A DNA stretch of 64,000 nucleotides from Clostridia bacterium (lineage in GTDB: Bacteria; Bacillota; Clostridia; Christensenellales; Aristaeellaceae): the NCBI GenBank assembly GCA_017469265.1, contig JAFUGS010000008.1:1-64000 (forward strand), written 5' to 3'. The notes under the pieces were generated by a model. The model ran no database searches and had not been told where the DNA came from. It saw only the letters and a list, made by a program, of their open reading frames with translations. Below, piece by piece: positions 39,968 through 49,121 of the stretch (its first letter is position 1; every line of letters begins with the position of its first letter). Made by a program: the position numbers and the translations under genes.

Positions 39968-41737
39968 ATGCAAAACAGAACCCATACCTGCAACGAACTG
40001 AGAATCAGCGATGTGGGAAAGGAAGTCCGGCTGTCCGGATGGATGGAAAACGTCCGCGAAGTGGGCGGCAGCCTGGCTTTTGTGGTATTACGTGATTTTT
40101 ATGGTACGACACAGCTGGTGGTAGAAGACGCCGATCTTCTGGCCCAGGTGACCTCGCTGAATAAGGAAAGCGTTATTTCGATTACCGGAAAAGTACGGGA
40201 AAGGGATAACAAGAATCCCCGGATGGACACCGGTGATATCGAAGTGGTTCCGGATCAGCTGGAAGTGCTTGGAAAATGCAGATATAACGCGCTGCCTTTT
40301 CAGATCAGTCGCAGCAAGGAAGCCGATGAAAGCCTGCGCCTGAAATACCGTTATCTGGATCTTCGGAATCCGGATGTGAAAAAACGGATTGTCCTCCGGA
40401 GCCAGGTCGTTGCCGCGCTGCGGAGCGCCATGATTGATGAAGGCTTTCTGGAGATTACAACACCGATCCTGACCGCGTCTTCACCTGAGGGGGCCAGGGA
40501 CTATCTGGTGCCAGCCCGGAAGCATCCCGGAAAGTTCTACGCGCTGCCGCAGGCACCGCAGCAGTTTAAACAGCTGCTGATGGCGAGTGGATTTGACCGG
40601 TATTTCCAGATTGCTCCCTGTTTCCGGGATGAGGATGCGCGCGGAGACCGCAGCCCTGGTGAATTCTATCAGCTGGATATGGAAATGGCCTTCGCGGGAC
40701 AGGAGGATGTATTCTCCGTATTGGAGAAGGTTCTGCCGCCTGTTTTCGCAAAGTATGGAACCTATCATATCGCGTCTGAAGCGCCTTTCCGCCGGATTCC
40801 GTATCTGGAAGCCATGGAAACCTACGGCAGCGACAAACCCGATCTGCGGATCGATCTGATGGCACAGGACGTAACCGCGCTGATGGAAGGCTGCGGTTTC
40901 GCGCCATTTGAGGGGCAGCGGATTAAGGCTGTCAAGGTGACGAATTTCACGGGCACACGCAAGCAGATTGATAAAATCTGTGCCGATACCGAGGTCATCA
41001 GTGGAAACAAGGTATACTGGTTTAAGGTGGACGAAAAAGGAGACATCGCCGGCGGCATTGCCAAGTTCCTCCAGGACCGGAAGGAGCGGGTGGTACAGGA
41101 GCTGAAGCTGGAAAAGAATACCCTGGTCGCGATCAGTGCTGGCAAACTCAGCGCGGCCCAGAAAACAGCGGGCGTTCTCATCAAGCAGCTGGGCGCCATG
41201 TGTGAAAACCATTTTGACCGCGAGAAATATGAATTCTGCTGGATTGTTGATTTCCCAATGTATGAAATCGGAGAGGAAAGCGGCGAACTGGAATTTTGTC
41301 ATAATCCCTTCTCCATGCCCAATGGCGGGCTGGATATCCTGCAGAAAGCCAGAAGGGGAGAAGTGGATCCGCTTTCCATTACCGCTTTCCAGTATGATCT
41401 GGTATGCAATGGCGTAGAACTGAGTTCTGGCGCGGTCCGGAATCACGACCCAGAAATCATGGTGGAAGCCTTCAGCCTGGTACGCCTGGGCGAGGAGGAC
41501 GTACGGGCAAAATTCCCGGCCATGTATAACGCTTTCTGCTACGGCGCGCCGCCCCATGCGGGTATCGCTCCCGGGGTGGACCGTATGGTTATGCTTCTTG
41601 CGGGAGAAGATTCAATCCGGGAAGTGATTCCTTTCCCCATGAACAAAAACGCCCAGGATCTGATGATGGACGCGCCCAGCGCCGTGGAGGCGAAACAGCT
41701 GGAGGAGCTGCATATCGCGCTGGTGCCGGCGGAGTGA
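39968..41737 (+). CDS. aspS: aspartyl-tRNA synthetase
   Basis: A 589-residue class II synthetase of the bacterial type. The N-terminal anticodon-binding OB-fold (LSGWMENVREVGGSLAFVVL) is followed by motif 1, motif 2 with CFRDEDARGDRSPGEFYQLD, the large GAD insertion (about 290-420), and motif 3 in GIAPGVDRMVMLLAG. The ATG at 39968 is preferred to the GTG at 39962. It is the second gene of hisS-aspS. Whether it also charges tRNA-Asn cannot be told from the sequence alone. Confidence 0.96.
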   Translation: MQNRTHTCNELRISDVGKEVRLSGWMENVREVGGSLAFVVLRDFYGTTQLVVEDADLLAQVTSLNKESVISITGKVRERDNKNPRMDTGDIEVVPDQLEVLGKCRYNALPFQISRSKEADESLRLKYRYLDLRNPDVKKRIVLRSQVVAALRSAMIDEGFLEITTPILTASSPEGARDYLVPARKHPGKFYALPQAPQQFKQLLMASGFDRYFQIAPCFRDEDARGDRSPGEFYQLDMEMAFAGQEDVFSVLEKVLPPVFAKYGTYHIASEAPFRRIPYLEAMETYGSDKPDLRIDLMAQDVTALMEGCGFAPFEGQRIKAVKVTNFTGTRKQIDKICADTEVISGNKVYWFKVDEKGDIAGGIAKFLQDRKERVVQELKLEKNTLVAISAGKLSAAQKTAGVLIKQLGAMCENHFDREKYEFCWIVDFPMYEIGEESGELEFCHNPFSMPNGGLDILQKARRGEVDPLSITAFQYDLVCNGVELSSGAVRNHDPEIMVEAFSLVRLGEEDVRAKFPAMYNAFCYGAPPHAGIAPGVDRMVMLLAGEDSIREVIPFPMNKNAQDLMMDAPSAVEAKQLEELHIALVPAE

Positions 41738-41743
41738 CGCCCA

Positions 41744-41772
41744 TTGTCAATTCAGGTGAATTCTGGTATAAT
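41744..41772 (+). promoter_or_regulatory. promoter of the Asp23 operon
   Basis: TTGTCA (41744-41749) and the perfect TATAAT (41767-41772) with 17-base spacing. Confidence 0.8.
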
Positions 41773-41814
41773 AACAGGAAGTTGGAATACTCCGCGAACA
41801 AGGAGGAACATGAA

Positions 41815-42375
41815 ATGGCAAAGAACAAAGACGAACAGTCCCTGCCGCTGAATGTGGACAACGATATGGAGCCATCCAGCTCGATCACCTATGCCAACGA
41901 AGTGATCGCCATCATCGCCGGTCTGGCGGCCAGCGAGGTGGAGGGGGTCGCCGGAATGTGCAGCGTCAGCAACGGGCTGAAGACAAAGAATAAGAACGCG
42001 ACCCGGGGGGTCAAGGTCGAGGTTGGAACAGAGGAAGTCAGCGTAGAAATCTATCTGAACGTGGAGTATGGTACCCCGATTCAGCGGGCGGCGCACGATG
42101 TGCAGGAAGGCGTCAAAAAAGGGATTGAGAATATGACTGGCCTTCATGTGGTTCGTGTGGATGTGCATGTGCAGGGGGTCAGCTTCGAAAAGGAAAACAA
42201 CGCGCTGATGGCCGGCGCCGGCAAGGCGGTGCTGGAAGCCGGGGCGCCCGAAGCGGAAGAAGACAAAAAAACGGAAGACGTGAAGCAGCCCGCCGCAGAA
42301 ACGGCTGAAGCGCAGGAAGCGGATCCGGATGATCTGAATGCCCCGGAAGCCAAGGCCGAGGATCAGGCTGAATAA
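41815..42375 (+). CDS. Asp23/Gls24-family envelope stress response protein
   Basis: A 186-residue cytoplasmic protein of the alkaline-shock Asp23 family. The core reads EVIAIIAGLAASEVEGVAGM and LNVEYGTPIQRAAHDVQEGV, then TGLHVVRVDVHVQGVSFEKE. The last 60 residues are an acidic, probably disordered extension. AAGGAGG precedes the ATG at 41815. It binds the membrane through AmaP, encoded next, and heads an operon with AmaP, DUF2273 and nusB, a typical Clostridia arrangement. Confidence 0.92.
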   Translation: MAKNKDEQSLPLNVDNDMEPSSSITYANEVIAIIAGLAASEVEGVAGMCSVSNGLKTKNKNATRGVKVEVGTEEVSVEIYLNVEYGTPIQRAAHDVQEGVKKGIENMTGLHVVRVDVHVQGVSFEKENNALMAGAGKAVLEAGAPEAEEDKKTEDVKQPAAETAEAQEADPDDLNAPEAKAEDQAE

Positions 42376-42381
42376 CTTCAG

Positions 42382-42403
42382 GACAGAGGGGATTCCCTCT
42401 GTC
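42382..42403 (+). terminator. hairpin between asp23 and amaP (attenuator-like)
   Basis: A 9-bp stem GACAGAGGG/CCCTCTGTC with a GATT loop but only a short pyrimidine tail. It probably lets part of the transcription continue into amaP, allowing unequal expression. Confidence 0.55.
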
Positions 42404-42447
42404 TTCATTCGTGTATATTCCATTTTCTCGGGAGAGGAGGCATCCTT

Positions 42448-43512
42448 ATGAGGCTGAGAATTCTGGACCGGATTCTGGTCGCGCTGGCGGGACTGATGCT
42501 GCTTGCGCTCTGCGCAGCGATTGTATCGCAGATGTTCTTTGGGGTGGATCTTGTCAGCCTGGCGACAAAAGCCTTTACGAGTGAGTCACCGCAGGTATAC
42601 TGGGGACTGATCGCGCTGGCCGCGGTATTGCTGCTTCTGGGGGGTTACTGCCTGCTGGTGCTGTTTCGCCACCGGAAGCGGAAGGACAAGTTTATTCTGC
42701 AGAAGAATGACAGCGGTGAGCTTGCCATTTCCATCAAGGCATTGGAAAACATGGTTCAGAAATGTCTGGATCAGCATGATGAAATGACCGTTCAGAAGAC
42801 GTATCTGGAGAATAAGAAGGATGGTCTTCTCATTCGGATTCAGGGTTCTGTGGCTGGCGGTATCAGTATCCCGCTGACGGTGGAAGCGCTCCAGAAACAG
42901 ATAAGACAGTATGTCACCGCATGCAGCGGCGTGGAGGTGAAAGGCATCCGCGTGCAGATCGAGTCCTCCGGAGAAGACGCGGTCAACGCGCCATTTGCCA
43001 TTGCCGCCCCCGCGGCCAAACCTTTGTTAAAAGAGCCGGAGGAAAAACAGACCCCGGTTGAACAGACTGAAGTTTCTCGGGAAACAGCGGTCCAAAAGCC
43101 TGTTCCCGTTTCCCCGGTTTCTTCCGCGCCTGTGGAACAGGCACAGAAAGGGATGCCGGTTCCGCCAGATGTGGATGAGGACGATGACCGTCCGCTGCAT
43201 CAGCGTCTTTTCAGCGCGCAGCCGGAACCGTGCATCATGCCGGAGCCACCTGCGCAGTCCGGGGCTGATCAGGCGGCGGAAACAGAGCCTGAGGATTCCG
43301 CGTCTGACGGGAATATCGAATCCGAAATGCCGGGGGCAGACACGGAGCAGGCAGCTGAAACATCTTCTGAAAACGCGGAGATGGAAACTGTGCCTTCATT
43401 GTCCGATAAGGAGTCCGATTCCGTTTCGGAAGCGCCGGTCGATGCCCAGGATACTGATTTTCTGGAAAGTCTCAGCACGTTTGACAAAATCGTAACTGGA
43501 GAGAAGGAATAA
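42448..43512 (+). CDS. amaP: AmaP-like alkaline shock response membrane anchor protein
   Basis: A 354-residue protein. Two N-terminal TM helices (about 10-30 and 50-73) are followed by a basic stop region (FRHRKRKDKF) and an Asp23-interacting domain with GELAISIKALENMVQKCLDQ, typical of AmaP. The C-terminal 170 residues are a long acidic Glu/Pro/Ser tail, much longer than in Staphylococcus, where AmaP has about 180 residues. GAGAGGAGG precedes the ATG. It anchors Asp23 to the membrane. Confidence 0.85.
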   Translation: MRLRILDRILVALAGLMLLALCAAIVSQMFFGVDLVSLATKAFTSESPQVYWGLIALAAVLLLLGGYCLLVLFRHRKRKDKFILQKNDSGELAISIKALENMVQKCLDQHDEMTVQKTYLENKKDGLLIRIQGSVAGGISIPLTVEALQKQIRQYVTACSGVEVKGIRVQIESSGEDAVNAPFAIAAPAAKPLLKEPEEKQTPVEQTEVSRETAVQKPVPVSPVSSAPVEQAQKGMPVPPDVDEDDDRPLHQRLFSAQPEPCIMPEPPAQSGADQAAETEPEDSASDGNIESEMPGADTEQAAETSSENAEMETVPSLSDKESDSVSEAPVDAQDTDFLESLSTFDKIVTGEKE

Positions 43513-43516
43513 GCGT

Positions 43517-43834
43517 ATGAAGAATCTTCATCGGGGGACTCCCGCATTTGGATTTATGCTGGGCATACTGTTTGTGCTGACGGGTGTACTGATGATGACA
43601 GTCGGCTTCTGGAAAACCGTGGTCATCGCCGCGCTTTTCGCGGCAGGGTTTTTTATCGGCGCAGTCGGTGATAAGAAACAGTTTGTGAAGAATACGGTTA
43701 ATCGTGTGATCCCTGAAAAGAAAGATGAAAGCATCGATTTCAGGGAAGAGCTGGCCAGGGAACAGGAAAGCAGGTATCCCGAAGGAAAGAAAGCATCCGA
43801 GAAGGAAACAAAAAAAGCGGAGGACGGGGAATAA
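43517..43834 (+). CDS. DUF2273-family small membrane protein
   Basis: A 105-residue protein with two TM helices (about 9-30 and 34-52, LGILFVLTGVLMMTVGFW then TVVIAALFAAGFFIGAVG) and a charged C-terminus ending in a Lys/Glu-rich tail. DUF2273 proteins accompany Asp23 and AmaP and probably belong to the same membrane assembly. It lies 4 bases after amaP and 3 bases before nusB. Confidence 0.85.
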   Translation: MKNLHRGTPAFGFMLGILFVLTGVLMMTVGFWKTVVIAALFAAGFFIGAVGDKKQFVKNTVNRVIPEKKDESIDFREELAREQESRYPEGKKASEKETKKAEDGE

Positions 43835-43837
43835 GCA

Positions 43838-44290
43838 ATGTCCAGAATTACCGCGCGGACTGCCGCGATGCAACTGATCTATGAAAAGCTCTCCGGTGGT
43901 CAAGGGGGCGAAGATTCCCTGCGGATGGTGTATGACGAGCTCCGTGAGGATGGTGTTCCCGGTGTGAGCAGCGTTGGCCGTAATGAACCCAACGAAGCGG
44001 ATCGTTCCTATATCACGCGTGTACTGGAAGGCGTGCTGGACAAACGATATGCGATTGATGAAAAGATTGCTTCCGCCGCCCAGGGATGGACAATCGAGAG
44101 AATGCCCATGATCGATCTGACCATCATGCGGCTGGCTGTGTGGGAAATGATGTTTGACCCGGAGGTCCCCGGTAATGTCTCCATCTCGGAAGCGCTTGAA
44201 CTGACGGAACGGTATTCCGATCCGGAGGATAAAAAATTTGTGAATGGCGTCCTGGGGACGATTCTCCGAGATCTGGAAGCGGAAACATGA
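43838..44290 (+). CDS. nusB: transcription antitermination protein NusB
   Basis: A 150-residue, all-helical RNA-binding protein of rRNA antitermination and NusB-NusE (S10) assembly. The N-terminal TARTAAMQLIYEKL and the C-terminal motif NVSISEALELTERYSDPEDKKFVNGVLG are diagnostic. Its stop overlaps the start of the TsaD-like gene (ATGA). Confidence 0.96.
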   Translation: MSRITARTAAMQLIYEKLSGGQGGEDSLRMVYDELREDGVPGVSSVGRNEPNEADRSYITRVLEGVLDKRYAIDEKIASAAQGWTIERMPMIDLTIMRLAVWEMMFDPEVPGNVSISEALELTERYSDPEDKKFVNGVLGTILRDLEAET

Positions 44291-45270
44291 AACAGGTCGC
44301 GCTTGGGCTGGATACCAGCAATTACAGAACATCTCTGGCGGTGATTTCGCTGGACGGAAAAATTCTTTTCCAATCCAGAGAACTGCTGCCGGTAGCCAGG
44401 GGAGAACGGGGCCTGCGGCAGTCCGACGCGGTTTATCTGCATCTGAAGCAGCTGAAAGCGATGGACATTCCTTTCAGAAACGCGCTGAAAGACTGCCAGC
44501 CTGTGGTCGTAAGCGCGAGCTGTGCGCCACGGGGGAGATCAGATTCCTATATGCCCGTGTTCGAAGCCGGCGAAACCGCCGGCCGGATGATGGCCTCCGC
44601 CCTGCAGATTCCCTTTGTACCATCAGACCATCAGCATGGACATCTTCGGGCAGCTCTGTTTCGGACGTCGCTGGAGGGCTGCAGTCAGTTTCTGGGGCTG
44701 CATCTTTCGGGCGGAACCACCGATCTCCTTCATATACAGGGAGAGCGCGTCGAGCCGTTGGGCAGCAGCCTTGATCTACACGCGGGTCAGCTGGTCGATC
44801 GGATCGGCGTGGCCCTTGGGCTTGATTTTCCCGCCGGTCCCGCGCTGGAACGTCTGGCGGAAGGCGGCGTAAGCAGCGGGGCATTGGGCTGCAGCATGGA
44901 TCGGGGAGATACATGCTGTCATTTCAGCGGCGCTGAAACCAAGGCGCTGGGCTGGGTTCAGCGCGCGGAAAAGAAACCGGAGGACATTGCCCGCGAGATT
45001 TATGACCTGCTGGCCAGAACCATTTCACGCATGCTGATTGCGGGTGAAAAAGCAACCGGTGAAAAGCAGGCGCTCGTATGCGGAGGCGTGGCTTCATCGC
45101 CTCTTTTCAGACGGATGCTGCAGGAACGGATGCGTAAAACCAGGAGCAGCCTGCGTCTGACCTTCGGCGATCCTGAGCTCAGCGGTGACAACGCCGTAGG
45201 CATTGCACTGATCGGTGTTGATTATTTGAAGCAAAAGCGGGAACGATGCATCGACCCTTTCCCAGGGTGA
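44287..45270 (+). CDS. TsaD/Kae1-family paralogue (peptidase M22-like)
   Basis: A 327-residue ASKHA-fold protein related to TsaD. The metal-binding H115-x3-H119 motif (SDHQHGHLRAA) and the nucleotide-loop segment LVCGGVASSPLFRRM are present. The normally conserved SGGHT loop reads LSGGTTDLL, with threonine for histidine. Clostridia often carry this second, TsaD-like gene next to nusB or xseA besides true tsaD. Its role is unknown; it may not be a t6A synthase. It overlaps nusB by 4 bases. Confidence 0.85.
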   Translation: MKQVALGLDTSNYRTSLAVISLDGKILFQSRELLPVARGERGLRQSDAVYLHLKQLKAMDIPFRNALKDCQPVVVSASCAPRGRSDSYMPVFEAGETAGRMMASALQIPFVPSDHQHGHLRAALFRTSLEGCSQFLGLHLSGGTTDLLHIQGERVEPLGSSLDLHAGQLVDRIGVALGLDFPAGPALERLAEGGVSSGALGCSMDRGDTCCHFSGAETKALGWVQRAEKKPEDIAREIYDLLARTISRMLIAGEKATGEKQALVCGGVASSPLFRRMLQERMRKTRSSLRLTFGDPELSGDNAVGIALIGVDYLKQKRERCIDPFPG

Positions 45271-45330
45271 CGGAAAGGTGTTCAACGGTATTCCCTGCGT
45301 ACAAATCCGGAAGTATAACGGAGGAAAGAG

Positions 45331-46176
45331 ATGGCTGCCAGGATCCTTGACGGAAAGCAGTTTTCCGCATCCCTGCGGGAAGACATCGCGCGGCGGGTAT
45401 CCGCGCTGAAGGAAAAAGGAGTAACCCCGGGGCTTGCGGTGATCCTGGCCGGGACCGACCCGGCCAGTGAAATTTACGTGCGGAACAAGGGAAACGGATG
45501 CCGGGAAGTCGGCATGCACAGTGAAACCATTCTGCTCCCTGAGGATGTATCCCAGGACGCGCTTGAAGCGGAGATCGAACGGCTGAATCAGGATCGCCGA
45601 ATTCATGGCATTCTGGTCCAGCTGCCTCTGCCGAAACACCTGAATGAAGAAGCGGCGCTGGCGAAGATTCTCCCGGAAAAGGATGTGGATGGCTTCCACC
45701 TGCTGAACGCCGGCCGGCTGATGACCGGCGCGCCCGGTGTGATTCCCTGTACGCCGCGGGGAGCGCTCTATATGATCCAGCAGACCGGCAGGTCTTTGTC
45801 CGGCCTGGAAGCTGTGGTCATCGGGCGCAGCAATATTGTGGGGAAGCCCATGGCCGCGCTGCTGCTTCGGGAAAATTGCACGGTGACGCTCTGCCACAGC
45901 CGGACCCGAAACCTGGCTGAACATACAAGACGGGCGGATATCCTGGTGGCCGCGGTAGGCAAGGCGGGTTTTATTACCGGCGATATGATCAAGCCCGGGG
46001 CGATCGTCATTGACGTAGGGATCAACCGGGTAGACGGCAAGGTCAGAGGCGATGTTGATTTTGAAAGCGCTGCAGCTGTGGCCGACTGGATTACCCCTGT
46101 ACCTGGCGGTGTGGGAAAAATGACGATTACCATGCTGCTGCAGAATACCCTGGAAGCGGCAGAGAGGACGGTCTGA
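45331..46176 (+). CDS. folD: bifunctional methylenetetrahydrofolate dehydrogenase/methenyltetrahydrofolate cyclohydrolase
   Basis: A 281-residue enzyme interconverting 5,10-methylene- and 10-formyl-THF, supplying one-carbon units. The active-site YVRNKGNGC holds the catalytic Tyr and Lys; [20 protein letters not shown], and the C-terminal [18 protein letters not shown] are diagnostic. AACGGAGGAAAG precedes the ATG. It starts the folD-xseA-xseB-ispA block. Confidence 0.97.
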   Translation: MAARILDGKQFSASLREDIARRVSALKEKGVTPGLAVILAGTDPASEIYVRNKGNGCREVGMHSETILLPEDVSQDALEAEIERLNQDRRIHGILVQLPLPKHLNEEAALAKILPEKDVDGFHLLNAGRLMTGAPGVIPCTPRGALYMIQQTGRSLSGLEAVVIGRSNIVGKPMAALLLRENCTVTLCHSRTRNLAEHTRRADILVAAVGKAGFITGDMIKPGAIVIDVGINRVDGKVRGDVDFESAAAVADWITPVPGGVGKMTITMLLQNTLEAAERTV

Positions 46177-46177
46177 A

Positions 46178-47458
46178 TTGGAACAGCCATCCGGAATCAC
46201 GGTAACGGAACTGAACCGGCTGATTGGGGAAGCGCTTCGAAATGAACCCAGGATTCGCAGTGTAACGGTTACGGCGGAAATCAGCGGGTTTAAGCGGCAT
46301 CTTGCGTCAGGCCACTGGTACTTTTCTCTGAAAGACCAGGACAGCGCCATTGCCTGCGTCATGTTCAGGCAGCATACCCTGCGGGCCGCGCTGATGCCAA
46401 AGGACGGGGATTCCGTGACCGTGCAGGGCCATGTGGAAATCTACAGCCGGGACGGAAAGGTTCAGCTTTATGTTACGGCAATCCGGGCGGCGGGCATCGG
46501 AAGCCTCTACGAACAGTTCGAAATGCTGAAACGTCAGCTGATGGCAGAGGGGCTGTTTGATCCGGGCCGGAAGCGTCCGCTGCCGCAGGTTCCGCGCAAG
46601 GTAGCGGTGATAACCTCCGCCAGCGGAGCTGCACTGCATGACATCCTGAATGTTTCCGGGCTTCGATGCCCTGGAATTCCATTGGTACTGGTGCCTTCCG
46701 GGGTACAGGGCGCGGACGCGGGAAAAGAAATTGTTTCCGCTCTGCATCTGGCGGAAGCGGTGCCGGAGGTGGACGTGATTATTCTGGCGCGGGGCGGCGG
46801 ATCCGTAGAGGATCTCTGGTGCTTCAACGAGGAAATTGTCGCGCGCGCGATCGCGGCCTGCCCGGTTCCGGTTGTTTCAGGGGTCGGTCATGAAACGGAT
46901 TTCACGATTGCGGATTATGTGGCGGATGTTCGGGCCAGCACCCCCAGCAACGCGGCGGAAATCGTTTTTCCGGACCGCAGGGAGCTGCTTGGGCGGGCGG
47001 AACTGATCAGAGCGGGTTTAAACCGCGCCATCATGAGTACGCTTCAGCAGAAACAGCTGCGGCTTCACCAGCTGCAGAGCAGGTTGTGGAATGTTTCTCC
47101 GGAACGCGTGCTGCATCAGCTGACTGACCGGACCCATCAATCCCGTCAACGTCTGAATGATTGCGTCCGCTATGTTTTTCAGGAGCGAAAGACAGGCGTG
47201 GATAACCAGAGAGAGGCGCTGACGCGCGTCATCGAGCTTCGAATGCGGGAAACGCAGCACACCCTTTCACAGGCGGGCGTAAAGCTGGAAGCGATTTCTC
47301 CCCTGAAGGTGCTGAACCGGGGGTACGCGCTTGTCTATGACACGCTGGGATGCGTTCTTCCAAACGCGGTGTCCGCGCGGGAGCAGCAGGAAATGACCAT
47401 ACGGTTCCGGGATGGTTCCGTAATTGTACAGAGGAAGGATACTTCGGATGGAAAGTGA
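46178..47458 (+). CDS. xseA: exodeoxyribonuclease VII large subunit
   Basis: A 426-residue subunit of the single-strand-specific nuclease. The N-terminal OB-fold (VTAEISGFKRHLASGHWYFSLKD) precedes the catalytic domain with ILARGGGSVEDLWCFNEE, SGVGHETDFTIADYVADVRASTPSNAAE. The start is a TTG at 46178, one base after the folD stop. It overlaps xseB by 11 bases. Confidence 0.97.
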   Translation: MEQPSGITVTELNRLIGEALRNEPRIRSVTVTAEISGFKRHLASGHWYFSLKDQDSAIACVMFRQHTLRAALMPKDGDSVTVQGHVEIYSRDGKVQLYVTAIRAAGIGSLYEQFEMLKRQLMAEGLFDPGRKRPLPQVPRKVAVITSASGAALHDILNVSGLRCPGIPLVLVPSGVQGADAGKEIVSALHLAEAVPEVDVIILARGGGSVEDLWCFNEEIVARAIAACPVPVVSGVGHETDFTIADYVADVRASTPSNAAEIVFPDRRELLGRAELIRAGLNRAIMSTLQQKQLRLHQLQSRLWNVSPERVLHQLTDRTHQSRQRLNDCVRYVFQERKTGVDNQREALTRVIELRMRETQHTLSQAGVKLEAISPLKVLNRGYALVYDTLGCVLPNAVSAREQQEMTIRFRDGSVIVQRKDTSDGK

Positions 47459-47684
47459 GACTTTTGAAAAGCGCCTGAACAGGGTCAATGAGATTATTGA
47501 TCGAATTGAAAAAGGACAGCTTCCCCTTGAGGACTCCGTCCGCCAGTATGAGGCCGGGATCCAGTGCCTGAACGCGCTGGAGAAGGAACTGGACGAGATG
47601 AAGCGGCGGATCACGATCCTGCAGGTTCAGCCTGATGGGCAGCTGACGGAACAGACACTGGAGGAAAAAACGGATGCGGACTGA
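47448..47684 (+). CDS. xseB: exodeoxyribonuclease VII small subunit
   Basis: A 78-residue helical protein with the family core FEKRLNRVNEIIDRIEKG and LPLEDSVRQYEAGI. It binds and activates XseA. The ATG at 47448 follows GAGGAAGG and lies inside the end of xseA. It overlaps ispA by 11 bases. Confidence 0.95.
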   Translation: MESETFEKRLNRVNEIIDRIEKGQLPLEDSVRQYEAGIQCLNALEKELDEMKRRITILQVQPDGQLTEQTLEEKTDAD

Positions 47685-48543
47685 GGCGGAATACAGGGAC
47701 ATGATTCAGCGCTCGCTGGAGCCGCAGCTTCAATCCCTGGGCGCTGTGCCGGAACAGCTGATGGATGCCATGCGGTACAGCCTGCTGGCCGGTGGGAAAC
47801 GACTGCGCCCCGTGATGCTGTTGGCCTCCTGCGACATGGCAGGCGGTTCGCTGGAGGAAGCCATGCCCTATGCCTGCGCGCTGGAAATGATACATACCTA
47901 CAGCCTGATTCATGACGACCTTCCCGGAATGGATAATGACGATCTTCGAAGAGGAAAGCCGACCAATCATAAGGTTTTCGGCGAAGGTCTGGCGATTCTG
48001 GCCGGAGATGGGCTGCTGAACGGGGCCATGGAGTTGGCGCTGGGGGCAAGCACGCGCATGGCGGAACGCCGGGGAATCCTGGCGACAGAAATTCTGGCGC
48101 GGCACGCGGGCGTGACGGGTATGATTGCCGGCCAGACGCTGGATGTGACCATGGAGAACAGTACGCCCACTGAAGCGCTGGTTTCCTATATTCATACCCA
48201 CAAGACATCCGATCTGATACAGGCGCCGATGGAAATGGGGCTGATTCTGGCCGGCTGTGGTCCCGCGCAGATTGAGCAGGGGCGCGTATATGGCGAACAC
48301 ATGGGGATCGCGTTCCAGATAGTGGACGATCTGCTGGACGTGACCGGAGATCCCGCGGTCCTAGGAAAAAACACCGGTATGGACGCGCGGAAAATGACAT
48401 GGGTAGCCCTGCGCGGAATGGAAGGCGCGCGGCGGGACGCGGAAACGCATATAGATGCAGCTGTTGCCGCCCTGAAGAAGCTTCCGTGGGATACGGCCTT
48501 TTTTGAGAATATGGCCAGGGCGAGCCTGGACAGAATGAATTGA
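47674..48543 (+). CDS. ispA: farnesyl diphosphate (polyprenyl) synthase
   Basis: A 289-residue short-chain isoprenyl diphosphate synthase. The first Asp-rich motif lies in SLIHDDLPGMDNDDLRRGKP, preceded by GGKRLRP; the second is in AFQIVDDLLDVTGD. The residue before the first motif and the length point to geranyl/farnesyl products. It starts inside xseB (11-base overlap), as in many bacteria. Confidence 0.95.
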   Translation: MRTEAEYRDMIQRSLEPQLQSLGAVPEQLMDAMRYSLLAGGKRLRPVMLLASCDMAGGSLEEAMPYACALEMIHTYSLIHDDLPGMDNDDLRRGKPTNHKVFGEGLAILAGDGLLNGAMELALGASTRMAERRGILATEILARHAGVTGMIAGQTLDVTMENSTPTEALVSYIHTHKTSDLIQAPMEMGLILAGCGPAQIEQGRVYGEHMGIAFQIVDDLLDVTGDPAVLGKNTGMDARKMTWVALRGMEGARRDAETHIDAAVAALKKLPWDTAFFENMARASLDRMN

Positions 48544-48560
48544 TCGGGAGGAAGGAACAT

Positions 48561-49106
48561 ATGAGCATGGATCATTTTCTGGAGGAAGTTGTCGTCAAGC
48601 AGAAGAATACGCTGAACAGAATCGTTTACGCGTTAAGCTGGGTGATCATGATTCTGTCCGCGCTGCTGGCCATGATGAGCCTGTCCAGCATCATGGGACA
48701 GGGCGGCTTTAACCCGGTCGCGCTGGTTACCACGCTCGTTTTTGCCGGCATCGCGGTGTATATTTTCTTTTTCCATGATAAACTGTTGACGGAATACGAA
48801 TACACCTTTACCAATGGCGCGCTGGATTTTGCGGAGGTGTACAACAACAAGAAAAGGAAGAGCCTGGGAAGCCTGAACGTAAAGACGGTCGACGCCTTTG
48901 GAAGGGTCAACAGCGGGTCGTTCCAGCGGTATCTGAATATGCCTGGTATCAAGCGCATGAACTGGTTCCTGAACAGGGAAGCAGAACTGTATTATTTCTT
49001 CTTCTCCAAGGACAACAACAAAAAAATGATCATCCTGGAACCGAGCGAGGAAATGGTGGATCTGATCAAGCAGTATATTCCCCGCGGCGTTTATCAGGAA
49101 AACTGA
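48561..49106 (+). CDS. conserved two-TM protein of unknown function
   Basis: A 181-residue protein. The start at 48561 (MSMDHFLEEVV) follows GGAGGAAGG. Two TM helices (about 20-42 and 52-72) follow a short N-terminal helix. The cytoplasmic C-terminus has a stretch YEYTFTNGALDFAEVYNNKKRKSLG, reminiscent of bacterial PH-like or DUF6106-type proteins; that label is from memory and uncertain. It sits between ispA and thiI in the same direction, 15 bases before thiI. The function is unknown. Confidence 0.75.
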   Translation: MSMDHFLEEVVVKQKNTLNRIVYALSWVIMILSALLAMMSLSSIMGQGGFNPVALVTTLVFAGIAVYIFFFHDKLLTEYEYTFTNGALDFAEVYNNKKRKSLGSLNVKTVDAFGRVNSGSFQRYLNMPGIKRMNWFLNREAELYYFFFSKDNNKKMIILEPSEEMVDLIKQYIPRGVYQEN

Positions 49107-49121
49107 GCAGAGGGTACGAAA

